DNA of 64,000 nt from Myxococcales bacterium (lineage in GTDB: Bacteria > Myxococcota_A > Polyangia > Fen-1088). The stretch is from the NCBI GenBank assembly GCA_022184915.1, contig JAGTJU010000004.1, positions 310,001 through 374,000 of the forward strand, in the 5' to 3' direction. Below are positions 1-8,267 of this stretch, piece after piece. Each line of letters begins with the position of its first letter. The stretch's first letter is position 1. The translations under genes and the position numbers were made by a program. Below the pieces are notes generated by a model, which was given only the letters and a program-made list of their open reading frames with translations, had not been told where the DNA came from and did not search any database.

Positions 1-2198
1 TCTCCAGGAGGTACTCGATGTCGATGACTTCGGCGATCCGCTGCTGAATCACCAGCGTTCCCGCCACGCCGGGTCGAACCCCTGTGGCTTGAAGGCATGA
101 AGGCCCCTCGACGATGTCCAGGATGTCGGCAACCTCGACGCCGACGTAGGCCTCACTGCGCTCGAAGACGATGACGTTGGCTTCGTCCGACGAGGCGGCC
201 GCAGGCAGATCCGTGTTGCGGGGACGGGTGCGCCGTTCGACCACGATCTGCTCGAGCGGAACGACTGGCATGATGGCGTCTCGGTACTGGATCGCTTCGT
301 GCGCTCCTGAACTCTCGAAGGTCTGCTTGGGGATGATCTCGAGACGTGTGACTTTTTCGAGCGGAACCGCCATGCGGCCGTCGTCGGGGCCCCGAAAGAG
401 AAGATAGGTCGTCCGCGCCTGCGCGGCGTTCATGAGATCGGAAAGCCGTGGCAGGGCCGTGCGCTCGCGGAGCTCAGAGACCACGTGTGATTTTTGTGCG
501 AGTCCCAGGGTGTCCAGGATCAGGGCGACCCGTCCGTCGCCCAGGATCGTAGCTCCCGCGAAGAGTCCCACCTCCTTGACCTGGCGGGGCAGAGGCTTGA
601 CGACGATCTCTTGTTGGCCCGTGACGTTCTGGACGACCAGACCGAACTGCCGTCCGCTGGCTTGCAGGACGACGATGTAGAATGATTGACCGGTCTCGGC
701 GGGGCGGCCGAGCTGTTCGTCAAAGATGACGAGGGGCAGCAGTTTTCCCCTTAGCCGGTAAACGGGTGCACCGTGAATGTATTCGATGAGCTGTTCGTTG
801 CGTCCTTCCTCGACCCGAACGAGCTCGAGGAGGTTCACCTGAGGGATGGCGAAGCGGTCGGCGCTGGAGGTGACGATGAGGGCCGGCACGATGGCCAGCG
901 TGAGGGGTATCCGCAGACGGAAGGTCGTGCCCTGGCCAGGGCGCGTTTCAACCTCGACGGTTCCGCCGATGTTCTCGACGTTGGTCTTCACCACGTCCAT
1001 GCCCACACCGCGCCCAGAGACGTTCGTGACTTCCGAGGCGGTTGAGAATCCAGGCAAAAAGATGAGCCCGGTGAGGTCAGACTCTGAAAAATTTGCCACC
1101 TGCTCCGGCGTTACGAGCCCTCGCGTAAGAGCCTTTTCCTTGACGCGGTCGAGGGGAATGCCGCTGCCGTCATCGGTGATCTCGATGTTGACCTGGCCGC
1201 CCTGGTGAAAGGCCCGGACCAGGATCTTCCCTTCGGGGTGTTTGCCACGAGCTTGGCGTACGTCAGGGGCCTCGATCCCGTGGTCGACGGCGTTGCGCAG
1301 AAGGTGGGTCAGAGGGTCCTTGATCGCCTCGATGAGGGTCTTGTCGAGCTCTGTATGTTTTCCGTCCAGCTCCACCCGTACCAGCTTGCGGCAGGCGCGC
1401 GAGAGGTCTCGCACCATCCGCGGGAACTTGCTGAAGACGTGATCGACCGGTTGCATGCGCATGCGCATGATGCCCTCCTGGAGGGCCATGGTGATGAGGT
1501 TCAACCGTTGGGCCGCGGCAGCCAAGGTGGGGTCCGAGTGTGTCGGGGGCAGCTGCAGAATTTGGTTTCGTGTGAGCACCAGCTCGCCGGCGAAGTCCAT
1601 CAAGTGGTCGATGAGCGCCACATCCACGCGGACGGTTTCGTTGCCATGGTGGCTCTCGTGATGGGCGGGTGCTGGCTCTGCCGCCGCTGGAGGCTCGGCC
1701 GCGCTGACGGGCGTTTCGGGAGGCGGCGGCGGCGGGGGCGCAGGCGCGGGCGCGCTGGCGGCGGGTTTGGGCGAGGGCGCAGGGGCTGGTCGAGGCGCGG
1801 GAGCCGCTCCGCCCGTGGAGAGCACCTTGAGGCGCTCGGTGAGCTCGGTGTAGTCACCGTCTCCGTCGGTTCCGCCCACCTCGATCTCACCCAACATGTT
1901 GCGGATCGCATCCACCATCGCAAGCAGGGCGCTGATCTTGTCGTCGTCGATGGCGAGCTCGCCATCGCGAACACGTGAAAGCAAGCTTTCGCCGCCGTGG
2001 GTGAGCGCTTCGAGTTTCGAGAATCCCAGGAACCCAGACGTGCCCTTGATGGTGTGGGCTGAGCGAAAGATCCGCGCGACCAGCTCACGGTCATTGGGAG
2101 TCTCTTCGAGGGTCACCAAGTCGCGATCGAGGCGATCGAGGCCCTCCCGGCTCTCGACCAAGAACTCTGCTAAGACCTCTTCCATTCCTTCGATCATG
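1..2198 (-). CDS. cheA: Chemotaxis histidine kinase CheA with two CheW-like domains (3' end outside window)
   Basis: CheA-type kinase that would phosphorylate itself on an HPt histidine and pass the phosphate to a CheY-like receiver. Reading from ATG 2198, the HPt domain fills residues 1-105 with the motif RSAHTIKG (His48). A Pro/Ala-rich linker follows, then the dimerisation helices from about 190 and a HATPase domain with N-box LLRNAVDHG near 300 and GRGVGMDVV near 396. A CheW-like domain starts near 430 and a second one near 600, running off the left edge with 732 codons visible. The usual CheA has one C-terminal CheW domain. It lies 35 bp downstream of the SpoIIE-type phosphatase gene on the same strand, so the two are probably co-transcribed. 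A second in-frame Met lies four codons in (2186). The kinase call is firm; its output is not known. Confidence 0.93.
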
Positions 2199-2233
2199 TG
2201 AGCCCAGAAGCTGTTGCTAGAGAATCGGCTGCG

Positions 2234-4021
2234 TCAGCGGAGGTCTTGAGGTGAGACCACCGGCCAGGTTCCCGAGTGGTAGGGCTGGGCCTTGCGGTGG
2301 GGCGGGGGAAGCACCGTCAGCTCGAGAAACGTAAGGTCGTCGGAGCGACGCTGCGAGCCCCGAAACGCGGCCAGCTCGTCTTGAAGCCGGGCCAGGATGT
2401 GGTCCCCGGGCCCCGACCGAGCGAGGGAAGCCTCCAGTCTCTCTTGGCCGAACAGCTCACCGCGCGCGTCGCTTTGCTCGGTGATGCCATCGGAATAAAG
2501 AAAGACGCGATCGCCCTCCCGCACCGCCAAGGTGCCCACCTCGAACCCGAGCTTCGACGACGAAACCACACCGAAGGGCAAGCAGGGGCGGCTCCAGCGC
2601 CGAAGCCCACCCCGGGCAGCGTCGAGGACAAGGATCGGGGGCGTGCCCGCGGTAAAGAGGCGAAGGTTTTGCCAGGTGCCGTCGAGTTCCACGACGGCGG
2701 CGGCACAGAAAAAGGCCGTGGGCATGAGGTCGTGAAGGCGGTCGTTCATCGTCGCCAGGGACTCGGGGAGTCCCACGCCTTTGCGGGCGGTCGCAAAAAA
2801 GGTTGATGCCAGCGGAATGGTGCCCATCGCGGCGGCAAGGCCATGCCCGGCGAAGTCGGCGACGAGGGCGCGCAGGCCGCCGTCAGGGAGTTGGTGCACG
2901 AGAATGACGTCGCCGCAAAACGTTTCGAGGGGTGCTAGCAAGTAGTGCACCGCAGGGTGCTCCAGATGCCCCTGCTCGAGGATGCGGCTAACCACCCTCA
3001 ACGCCACTTCCTGTTCTTGCTTGGCTGCCAGGCTGAGCATGAGCAGGTCATCCCGCTGCCGGGTGAGCGCGGCGTTGGTCGTGATGACGCCGGGAGGGGC
3101 AGGTGAAGAGGCCCGGGGCACGTCCTGGGTCGCCCCCGCCCCCCCGTGACGAACCCGCGCCACAGCGATGTTTCCCAGGCCCTCGAAGTGCAATTCGTCG
3201 AAGGCAAGCGCGCGCGCCAACGCCAAGCCTCTGCCGTTCGGAGCCAAATGATCGATTCCTGGCGCATTCCAGAAGCTTTGGTGGTCGAAGCCCCGGCCCT
3301 CGTCGACGATGGTGATCACCGTCTCGGCCGGTCCAACGCTCCAAAAGAGTTGGACGCGTTTGTCACGATGTTCTGGCTGCGCGAGTCGCCGTTCGATCTC
3401 CTCCCACCACGCCACGCCTTGAAGGAGCATCTCGCACTTTTGCCGCCCGTCGATCCCCAGCGTTCCGTGTTCGATGGCGTTCAGCAGGAGTTCTTCGAGC
3501 CCAAGCTGTTGACGCTCGGGTCTGGGGCAGTGCGCGGCCAAGTTCCGCGCAAGCGCGTGCGCCTCACGGGGCGTTCGAATCGCGAACCGCGCTTCGCGCA
3601 GGGCGCCGGAAGACAGCGACAGGTCTTCAACGCGGCCGCGCACCCGGGCCCGTGCGGCGCCAGCAACCAGGACGGCAAGATCCTCCGGCGTCAGGGGTTC
3701 TCGAATCCACGAGGTCATGCCCAGCCGGCGCAGGAGGGGCTCGAGGCAAGGGGCCTCCGCATCGAGGATGGCCACGACGGCCAGCGCGTGACCGCCCACC
3801 GCGCGGGCTTCCAGGAGGCGACGAACCAGAGCGATCGGGGCGCCGCCACGCAGGACCACGCAGGCGGCGGCCGGCGGCGGCGCAACGGGCTCCGCTTCGT
3901 CTTGTACGACGAGCGCCACATCCGCCTCCGCGAGGGCCGCGTGCCAGGCGGGCTCGGGCGGTCTTCCGCTCCACGCCACCTGGTGAGGGCCGCCTTGATG
4001 ACCCACGGCGTGCAAGCTCAC
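2234..4021 (-). CDS. Receiver-like/HATPase (RsbW-type)/SpoIIE PP2C phosphatase, three-domain protein
   Basis: A 595-residue cytosolic protein that appears to carry both enzymes of a partner-switching circuit. Residues 1-120 look like a receiver fold that has lost its acidic pocket. Residues about 150-290 form an anti-sigma-type HATPase (LGLEELLLNAIEHG N-box, VDEGRGFD and GRGLAL boxes). Residues about 350-580 form a SpoIIE/PP2C phosphatase with ADFAGHG, YSDGITEQ and RSDDLTF, the usual metal-binding acidic residues. In this family the ATPase phosphorylates a STAS protein and the phosphatase removes the phosphate. The ATG at 4021 overlaps the stop of the upstream STAS gene (ATGA), so the two are translationally coupled and the STAS protein is the obvious substrate. 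Having both activities in one chain beside cheA is the unusual point. Confidence 0.88.
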   Translation of the reverse strand: MSLHAVGHQGGPHQVAWSGRPPEPAWHAALAEADVALVVQDEAEPVAPPPAAACVVLRGGAPIALVRRLLEARAVGGHALAVVAILDAEAPCLEPLLRRLGMTSWIREPLTPEDLAVLVAGAARARVRGRVEDLSLSSGALREARFAIRTPREAHALARNLAAHCPRPERQQLGLEELLLNAIEHGTLGIDGRQKCEMLLQGVAWWEEIERRLAQPEHRDKRVQLFWSVGPAETVITIVDEGRGFDHQSFWNAPGIDHLAPNGRGLALARALAFDELHFEGLGNIAVARVRHGGAGATQDVPRASSPAPPGVITTNAALTRQRDDLLMLSLAAKQEQEVALRVVSRILEQGHLEHPAVHYLLAPLETFCGDVILVHQLPDGGLRALVADFAGHGLAAAMGTIPLASTFFATARKGVGLPESLATMNDRLHDLMPTAFFCAAAVVELDGTWQNLRLFTAGTPPILVLDAARGGLRRWSRPCLPFGVVSSSKLGFEVGTLAVREGDRVFLYSDGITEQSDARGELFGQERLEASLARSGPGDHILARLQDELAAFRGSQRRSDDLTFLELTVLPPPHRKAQPYHSGTWPVVSPQDLR

Positions 4022-4320
4022 GTCAAGCGCAGCAGCTGGCCAAAGTTGGCGATCTGCAGGACGTCGCGAGGTTGGCCCCGGCTGTTGGCCACCTCGACGC
4101 GTGCCGGATCGCCTTCTGCTTTGTCGCGGAGCAGGAGCAGCATGCCCAGCGCAGCGCTGTCCATGTACGAAGCCTGGCCAAGATCCACACGGTACTTGGC
4201 GCCTGCGAATCCCAGGGCGAACGCCCGGCGGAAGTCGTTGTGGCAGGTAAAGTCGAAGCGCCCCGTCACCACGACGGTCACTTCGTTCTTTTGCTCGTCA
4301 AAGCTGACCTCGACAGGCAT
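4018..4320 (-). CDS. STAS-domain anti-sigma-factor-antagonist-like protein
   Basis: A 100-residue single STAS domain of the SpoIIAA/RsbV type. The motif MDSAALGMLLLL carries the serine normally phosphorylated by an RsbW-like kinase. Its stop codon overlaps the start of the HATPase/PP2C gene by four bases, and the soluble receptor gene ends 11 bp upstream of its start. The inferred order of transcription is receptor, STAS, HATPase/PP2C, CheA. No sigma or anti-sigma factor lies beside it, so its downstream target is unknown; it may bind the HATPase domain or another component. Confidence 0.9.
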   Translation of the reverse strand: MPVEVSFDEQKNEVTVVVTGRFDFTCHNDFRRAFALGFAGAKYRVDLGQASYMDSAALGMLLLLRDKAEGDPARVEVANSRGQPRDVLQIANFGQLLRLT

Positions 4321-4331
4321 GAATTTCCCTT

Positions 4332-5264
4332 TCAGAAGAGTTCGACGTCGCCGCGCTTCATGCTGGTCTGGGCGACCGCCCCGGGCTTCGCGATACAGTC
4401 GAGCTCCCGGGCGATGTCCTGAAGGTGCTTGAAGGTCTCACCGGATTCGTCCGCGGCGGCTGCCAGCGCACGGTGGGTGAGGGACCCCAGGGTATTCACC
4501 TTCTCCGTGATGCTATCGATGAGCTGAGTCAACATATCCTCGAACTGCAGGGAGCGGGTGGCGTCCGAGATGAGGTTCGACACCCTGCTGAGCGTGCTCT
4601 CGAGGACCTCGTTGACTTCATCGAGCCGCCTGACGATGTCGAACAGGCCCGTGCGAGACTCGATGGCGGTGTTCATGTCGTGGGACGCCAGGTCGGTGGC
4701 GCTCTTGCGGATACGGCCCAAGCAGCCGAGTGATTCGGTGACCTCGTGCCGAATGTGCGCGCTCAAGGTGGCAGAAGCGGTAGCGAGCCGTTTGATTTCG
4801 TCGGCAACGACCTTGAAGGTCGCCCCCGCCTCCCCAGCCCTCTGTGTTTCGATGCGCGCGTTGAAGGCGATGAACCGCGACTCCCGCGCGAGCTGGTCGA
4901 TGCCGGAGGTGTCGCGGGCAATGCCGTCGACGTGCTCGGAGAGCACCATGACGTGCTCGATGATTTGCATGCTGATGCCGCTCACGCGAACCACTTGGTC
5001 CACGAACTCCGTCAGCAGCTTGGTCGTGGTTCCCGCGAGCCCCACGCCGTTTTTGAGCGCGTTGTCCTTGAGAGCACTCGAGACCGACTCGAGCAACGAG
5101 CGCTGGGTCGCCACCACGCTCTCGAGCCCTTTGAAGCTCACGAGGAGGTGCCCGACCGCGTCGCGAACGACGGCTCTGGCTCGTCCCAGGTCCCCTTTGA
5201 GCCCGTCCAGGACGAGATCCAAGCTGTGCCTCAGACCTGTGACCGCTATTGTCTTGCTCTCCAC
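4332..5264 (-). CDS. Soluble methyl-accepting-chemotaxis-like signalling protein
   Basis: A cytosolic receptor-like protein of long coiled coils without transmembrane segments or an obvious ligand domain. The centre holds a receptor hairpin-like stretch (ESRFIAFNARIETQRAGEAG followed by FKVVADEIKRLA), related to the CheA/CheW-binding tip but lacking its usual Gln-Thr-Asn residues. The protein ends in GDVELF, an ending shared by two neighbours. I chose the GTG at 5264 (310 aa) because the 37 extra residues from ATG 5375 are Arg/Ala-rich and unlike a domain; neither start has a strong ribosome binding site. It is first in the minus-strand group leading to the STAS, phosphatase and cheA genes. 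Its signal is unknown. Confidence 0.82.
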   Translation of the reverse strand: MESKTIAVTGLRHSLDLVLDGLKGDLGRARAVVRDAVGHLLVSFKGLESVVATQRSLLESVSSALKDNALKNGVGLAGTTTKLLTEFVDQVVRVSGISMQIIEHVMVLSEHVDGIARDTSGIDQLARESRFIAFNARIETQRAGEAGATFKVVADEIKRLATASATLSAHIRHEVTESLGCLGRIRKSATDLASHDMNTAIESRTGLFDIVRRLDEVNEVLESTLSRVSNLISDATRSLQFEDMLTQLIDSITEKVNTLGSLTHRALAAAADESGETFKHLQDIARELDCIAKPGAVAQTSMKRGDVELF

Positions 5265-5426
5265 TCTCGAGCCTCGGCGTGGGCCATCGGCAGCCCTCCT
5301 CGCCGGGTTTAGGTCACGGGCTGAATAAGCGCACTTTGCACCCGCCGAGCGAGCAGGTAGAGCGCTTTGGTGCATCGAAGGCGGTTACCGTTCAAGGCGC
5401 GCGACGAATCAACCGATTCGCCTGGC

Positions 5427-5729
5427 ATGGCTACGCTAGAAGGTCTTGCCGCTGTGAGGTTACGCCTCCCTGCCGAGCTCACCATTTCGTGCGCTAACGA
5501 CACCCTTGCGCGCCTGCAGGACGTGAGCGACGAGGCGCGTGCTCTCGTGCTCGACGCAGCGGATGTGGTTCGCGTGGACACGGCGGGACTTCAGCTTCTC
5601 GTGGCCTCGCGCCGCGCGAGTCTGGAGGCAAGGTGCGAGTGGACCCTGGCGAATCCCGCCGGGATCTTGGTGGACAATGCAAGGCGTCTGGGTCTAGGGA
5701 ACGCCTTGGGATTCGGTCGCGAGGAATAG
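5427..5729 (+). CDS. STAS-domain protein (Thr at phosphosite position)
   Basis: A 100-residue STAS domain. The stretch DVVRVDTAGLQLLVA corresponds to the phosphorylation loop of SpoIIAA-like proteins, but threonine replaces the usual serine. I used the ATG at 5427, which starts at the domain edge; an upstream ATG at 5367 would add 20 residues of unlikely sequence and run into the divergent receptor promoter. The CheY-like gene begins 7 bp after the stop, so the two form a small operon. STAS and CheY proteins side by side suggest a link between the chemosensory and partner-switching branches, but no partner can be assigned from sequence. Confidence 0.83.
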   Translation: MATLEGLAAVRLRLPAELTISCANDTLARLQDVSDEARALVLDAADVVRVDTAGLQLLVASRRASLEARCEWTLANPAGILVDNARRLGLGNALGFGREE

Positions 5730-5736
5730 GGAACAA

Positions 5737-6099
5737 ATGGCAAGGATCATGACGATCGACGACTCCGTGTCGATGCGCAAGTTGGTAAGCGCCACCCTCG
5801 TGGCCGCGGGTCACGAGGTGGTCGAAGCGAGCAATGGGACGGAGGCGCTGAACCTGGCCAAAAACGGCCTCATTCAGCTCTTCATCAGCGATGTCAACAT
5901 GCCCATCATGGACGGCCTGACCTTCGTTCGGAACGTCAGGGCCATCGGCGCCTACAAGTTCACGCCGGTGCTGATGTTGACGACAGAGATGGACCCCGAG
6001 AAAAAGCGCTCTGCCAAGGAGGCGGGGGCCACGGGGTGGCTGGTGAAACCCTTCGACCCCGAACAGCTCCTGGCCACGGTCCGCAAAGTCCTCGACTGA
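5737..6099 (+). CDS. cheY: CheY-like single-domain response regulator
   Basis: A 120-residue receiver without an output domain. All catalytic positions are present: acidic pair Asp8-Asp9, phosphoacceptor Asp52 (FISDVNMP), Thr82 in the MLTTE loop and Lys104 (WLVKPF). It follows the Thr-type STAS gene by 7 bp. As a stand-alone receiver it should take phosphate from one of the two CheA kinases and bind a target, or act as a phosphate sink. A GC-rich hairpin lies just past its stop. Confidence 0.93.
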   Translation: MARIMTIDDSVSMRKLVSATLVAAGHEVVEASNGTEALNLAKNGLIQLFISDVNMPIMDGLTFVRNVRAIGAYKFTPVLMLTTEMDPEKKRSAKEAGATGWLVKPFDPEQLLATVRKVLD

Positions 6100-6102
6100 A
6101 AG

Positions 6103-6139
6103 GCCCCGGCTCCGCCCTCGGGGCTGCTCCTTGGGCAGC
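6103..6139. terminator. Paired GC-rich hairpins between convergent genes
   Basis: Two short inverted repeats lie between the convergent cheY and receptor genes. GCCCCG at 6103-6108 pairs with CGGGGC at 6119-6124, and GCTGC at 6123-6127 pairs with GCAGC at 6135-6139. The two overlap and are mutually exclusive. No T-tract follows, so intrinsic termination is only a guess from position. Confidence 0.3.
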
Positions 6140-6179
6140 GGCTCCGAAGGCGGTCCTTCCGTCCCCTCCTGCGCCTGTC

Positions 6180-7103
6180 TCAGAACAGGAAGACTTCGCC
6201 GGCGTTCGAGTTTTCGACGGGCTTGTCTCCGCCGATCTCGACGTGCATGGCGGGCGATATGTGGGTCTCGACGTCGAGCCCCATCAGGCGACAGAGGGCA
6301 ATCACCCCTTCGCGGGCGCGGTTGTCGAGCCGCATCAGGCCCTGAGCCACGGCATCCTGGAACTGCAGATGCGACAGCGCCTCATGTGATGCGTGCATGA
6401 TGTCGTTCATGGCGGTGTCGCTGGTCGCGAGCGCCACGGCCACGTCCTCTTGCTGGCCGCGCGAAGCCGCCTCGAGGTCCGCCATGCCATCTTGTAAACC
6501 TTTCGAGAATTCTTCGGAGCTTCGGCTCATGCTCTCGACGCCTGCGACCATCTTGGGCAAGAGCGTCTGGACGGTGTGGGCCAGACCCTGGATGGTTCCG
6601 TTCAACTGGGCGATGGCCTGACTCAGGTTCTTCATGTCCGTGGCGATGACCGAGAAGCCTTGCGCGCTCTCTGCCAGCCGCGCCGCTTCGATACGGGCGT
6701 TGAGGGCCAAGATGTTGGCCCTGCGGGTGAGGCCCTGAACGCTGGCCGCGGCGTCGGCAATGCCCGCGGCGCTCTGGGCGGTTTGTGTGGCAATTTCTCG
6801 TTGCTCGGCGATGCGTGACGCCATGTCGCTCGCAAACCCCGCCGCGCGACGCAGCTGGGTTGCGATGGCGCGGCCCATGGGCGAGGCGCTGTCGTTCGCG
6901 CCCTGCCGCAGCACGTTTCGCAGCGCCTCGAGCTGGCGGGAGGCGATCTTGACGATGCGGTTGACGCTCTCGCCGGCGGCCATGACCTCCCGCTCGGTCA
7001 TGCCCACCACCTCTCCGATGCGCTCGGTGAGGGAAGATCGCAGCGCCAGGCCGATGGCTACGGCCTGCTCTCCGATCGTTTTGGCCTCGGAATCGACGAC
7101 CAT
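6180..7103 (-). CDS. Soluble methyl-accepting-chemotaxis-like protein
   Basis: A 307-residue cytosolic receptor-like protein with no transmembrane helix. Heptad-rich coiled coil surrounds a hairpin core reading RRANILALNARIEAARLAE, followed by FSVIATDMKNLS, closer to a normal receptor tip than the paralogue at 4332-5264. A C-terminal segment after a helical LSHLQFQDAVAQGLMRL stretch leads to the ending GEVFLF. The gene starts 10 bp after the stop of a CheY-like gene on the same strand. It lacks the C-terminal pentapeptide used for CheR tethering. It probably senses an internal signal or a partner protein. Confidence 0.85.
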   Translation of the reverse strand: MVVDSEAKTIGEQAVAIGLALRSSLTERIGEVVGMTEREVMAAGESVNRIVKIASRQLEALRNVLRQGANDSASPMGRAIATQLRRAAGFASDMASRIAEQREIATQTAQSAAGIADAAASVQGLTRRANILALNARIEAARLAESAQGFSVIATDMKNLSQAIAQLNGTIQGLAHTVQTLLPKMVAGVESMSRSSEEFSKGLQDGMADLEAASRGQQEDVAVALATSDTAMNDIMHASHEALSHLQFQDAVAQGLMRLDNRAREGVIALCRLMGLDVETHISPAMHVEIGGDKPVENSNAGEVFLF

Positions 7104-7113
7104 TGGCGGAGAA

Positions 7114-7482
7114 TCAAGCGGCGAGGAGTTTCTTCACGGCGGCCACCAGGAGATCGGCCTTGAAGGGTTTCACGATCCAGCCCTTGGCACCGGCCTTCTT
7201 CGCGCGCTCGATGAGGGCAGGTTGCCCCTCGCTCGTCAGCACGATGATGGGAAGTGCAGAGTTGGCGGGTTCCTTCTTTACGACCTCGATCATCTCGAGG
7301 CCGTTCATCCTCGGCATGTTGACGTCACAGATCACGAGCCCGATGGCTTTGTCGGCGCTGATCTTGCTGACGCCCTCTGTGCCGTCTCCGGCTTCCACGA
7401 CGTCATAACCGGCCTGGCTCAACGCCATGCCCACTTGCTGCCGTACGCTGGGTGAATCATCTACGACCAAGACGCGTTTCAT
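7114..7482 (-). CDS. cheY: CheY-like single-domain response regulator
   Basis: A 122-residue receiver domain. Asp8-Asp9, phosphoacceptor Asp53 (VICDVNMP), Thr83-Ser84 (VLTSE) and Lys105 (WIVKPF) are all present. It is transcribed with the downstream soluble receptor gene and divergently from the CheX-like gene, with a 207 bp shared upstream region. It is the second stand-alone receiver of the cluster, so the two CheA kinases may each have a dedicated partner; sequence alone does not say which. Confidence 0.93.
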   Translation of the reverse strand: MKRVLVVDDSPSVRQQVGMALSQAGYDVVEAGDGTEGVSKISADKAIGLVICDVNMPRMNGLEMIEVVKKEPANSALPIIVLTSEGQPALIERAKKAGAKGWIVKPFKADLLVAAVKKLLAA

Positions 7483-7689
7483 GTCGACTTTTCCTCCTCG
7501 GGTGCAGTCTGGGAATCGAACTGTGTGCGGAGATCATCGGTGTGTCGTTGGTGGGCTTGAATCCGGCGCGTCGTTTCGTTGTGACTCAAGGGATTGTCAC
7601 CATCCCCCGATTCCTCGAAATCGCGAGGCGTCTCGAGTCAGGCTGCGGTGGGAGCCGCATGCCATTGGTGGGCAATTGAAGGAGAAGCA

Positions 7690-8208
7690 ATGGACGTAGA
7701 GCAGCGTGTTCGGGAACTGATGAGTTCGTTGACGACTGATGCGTGCGTGAAGTTGTTCCAGGACTATCACGTGACGGTGTCTCCGGACGGTTTAGGAGGC
7801 TCACAGGCCGATGGCATGTTGTACTGCGGCATCGTTGGCTTCACGGGCAACGGGATTCGGGGGAGCTTGGTGCTCTCGGCGTCCCAGGGCCCGCTCGAGG
7901 GGTCAAACCCAGTCAGGGCGGCTTCCCAGCGTGACTGGACGGCAGAGTTGTCGAACCAGCTCGCAGGCCGTGTGAAAAACCAGTTGCTTCCCTACCAGGT
8001 GGACATAGCCATCAGCACGCCGGTCGTGCTACGCGGCGAGCACATCTTTTTGGAGGCCCGTTCCGGCTTGCAACCGCTCGTCTTCGACGCCCCGGGGGGC
8101 AGCATCACGGTGTGGATCGATGTCGAGCTGATTGAAGGCTTCGAGATCTGCTTCGAGCGTGACGAGAGCCAAGCGGCCGTCAGTGAGGGGGAGGCGCTTC
8201 TCTTTTGA
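7690..8208 (+). CDS. cheX: CheX-like CheY-phosphate phosphatase
   Basis: A 172-residue protein with the helix DWTAELSNQLAGRVKNQLL, matching the E-x-x-N active-site helix of CheC/CheX phosphatases, which remove phosphate from CheY. The rest has the alternating strands expected for the fold (GSLVLSASQG, VDIAISTPVVLRG, ITVWIDVELIEGFEI). One E-x-x-N helix is seen, so it is closer to CheX than CheC. ATG 7690 has an AGGAG site 5-9 bases upstream; an earlier in-frame ATG at 7594 adds 32 unlikely residues. The protein ends in GEALLF, matching the endings of the two soluble receptors. It heads a group with cheA and cheW. Confidence 0.82.
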   Translation: MDVEQRVRELMSSLTTDACVKLFQDYHVTVSPDGLGGSQADGMLYCGIVGFTGNGIRGSLVLSASQGPLEGSNPVRAASQRDWTAELSNQLAGRVKNQLLPYQVDIAISTPVVLRGEHIFLEARSGLQPLVFDAPGGSITVWIDVELIEGFEICFERDESQAAVSEGEALLF

Positions 8209-8267
8209 GCCTACGGGAGCCGTGAAAGGCGAGTGTCCGTAAGGGGGCGAGAGAGACGAGGTCGAGT

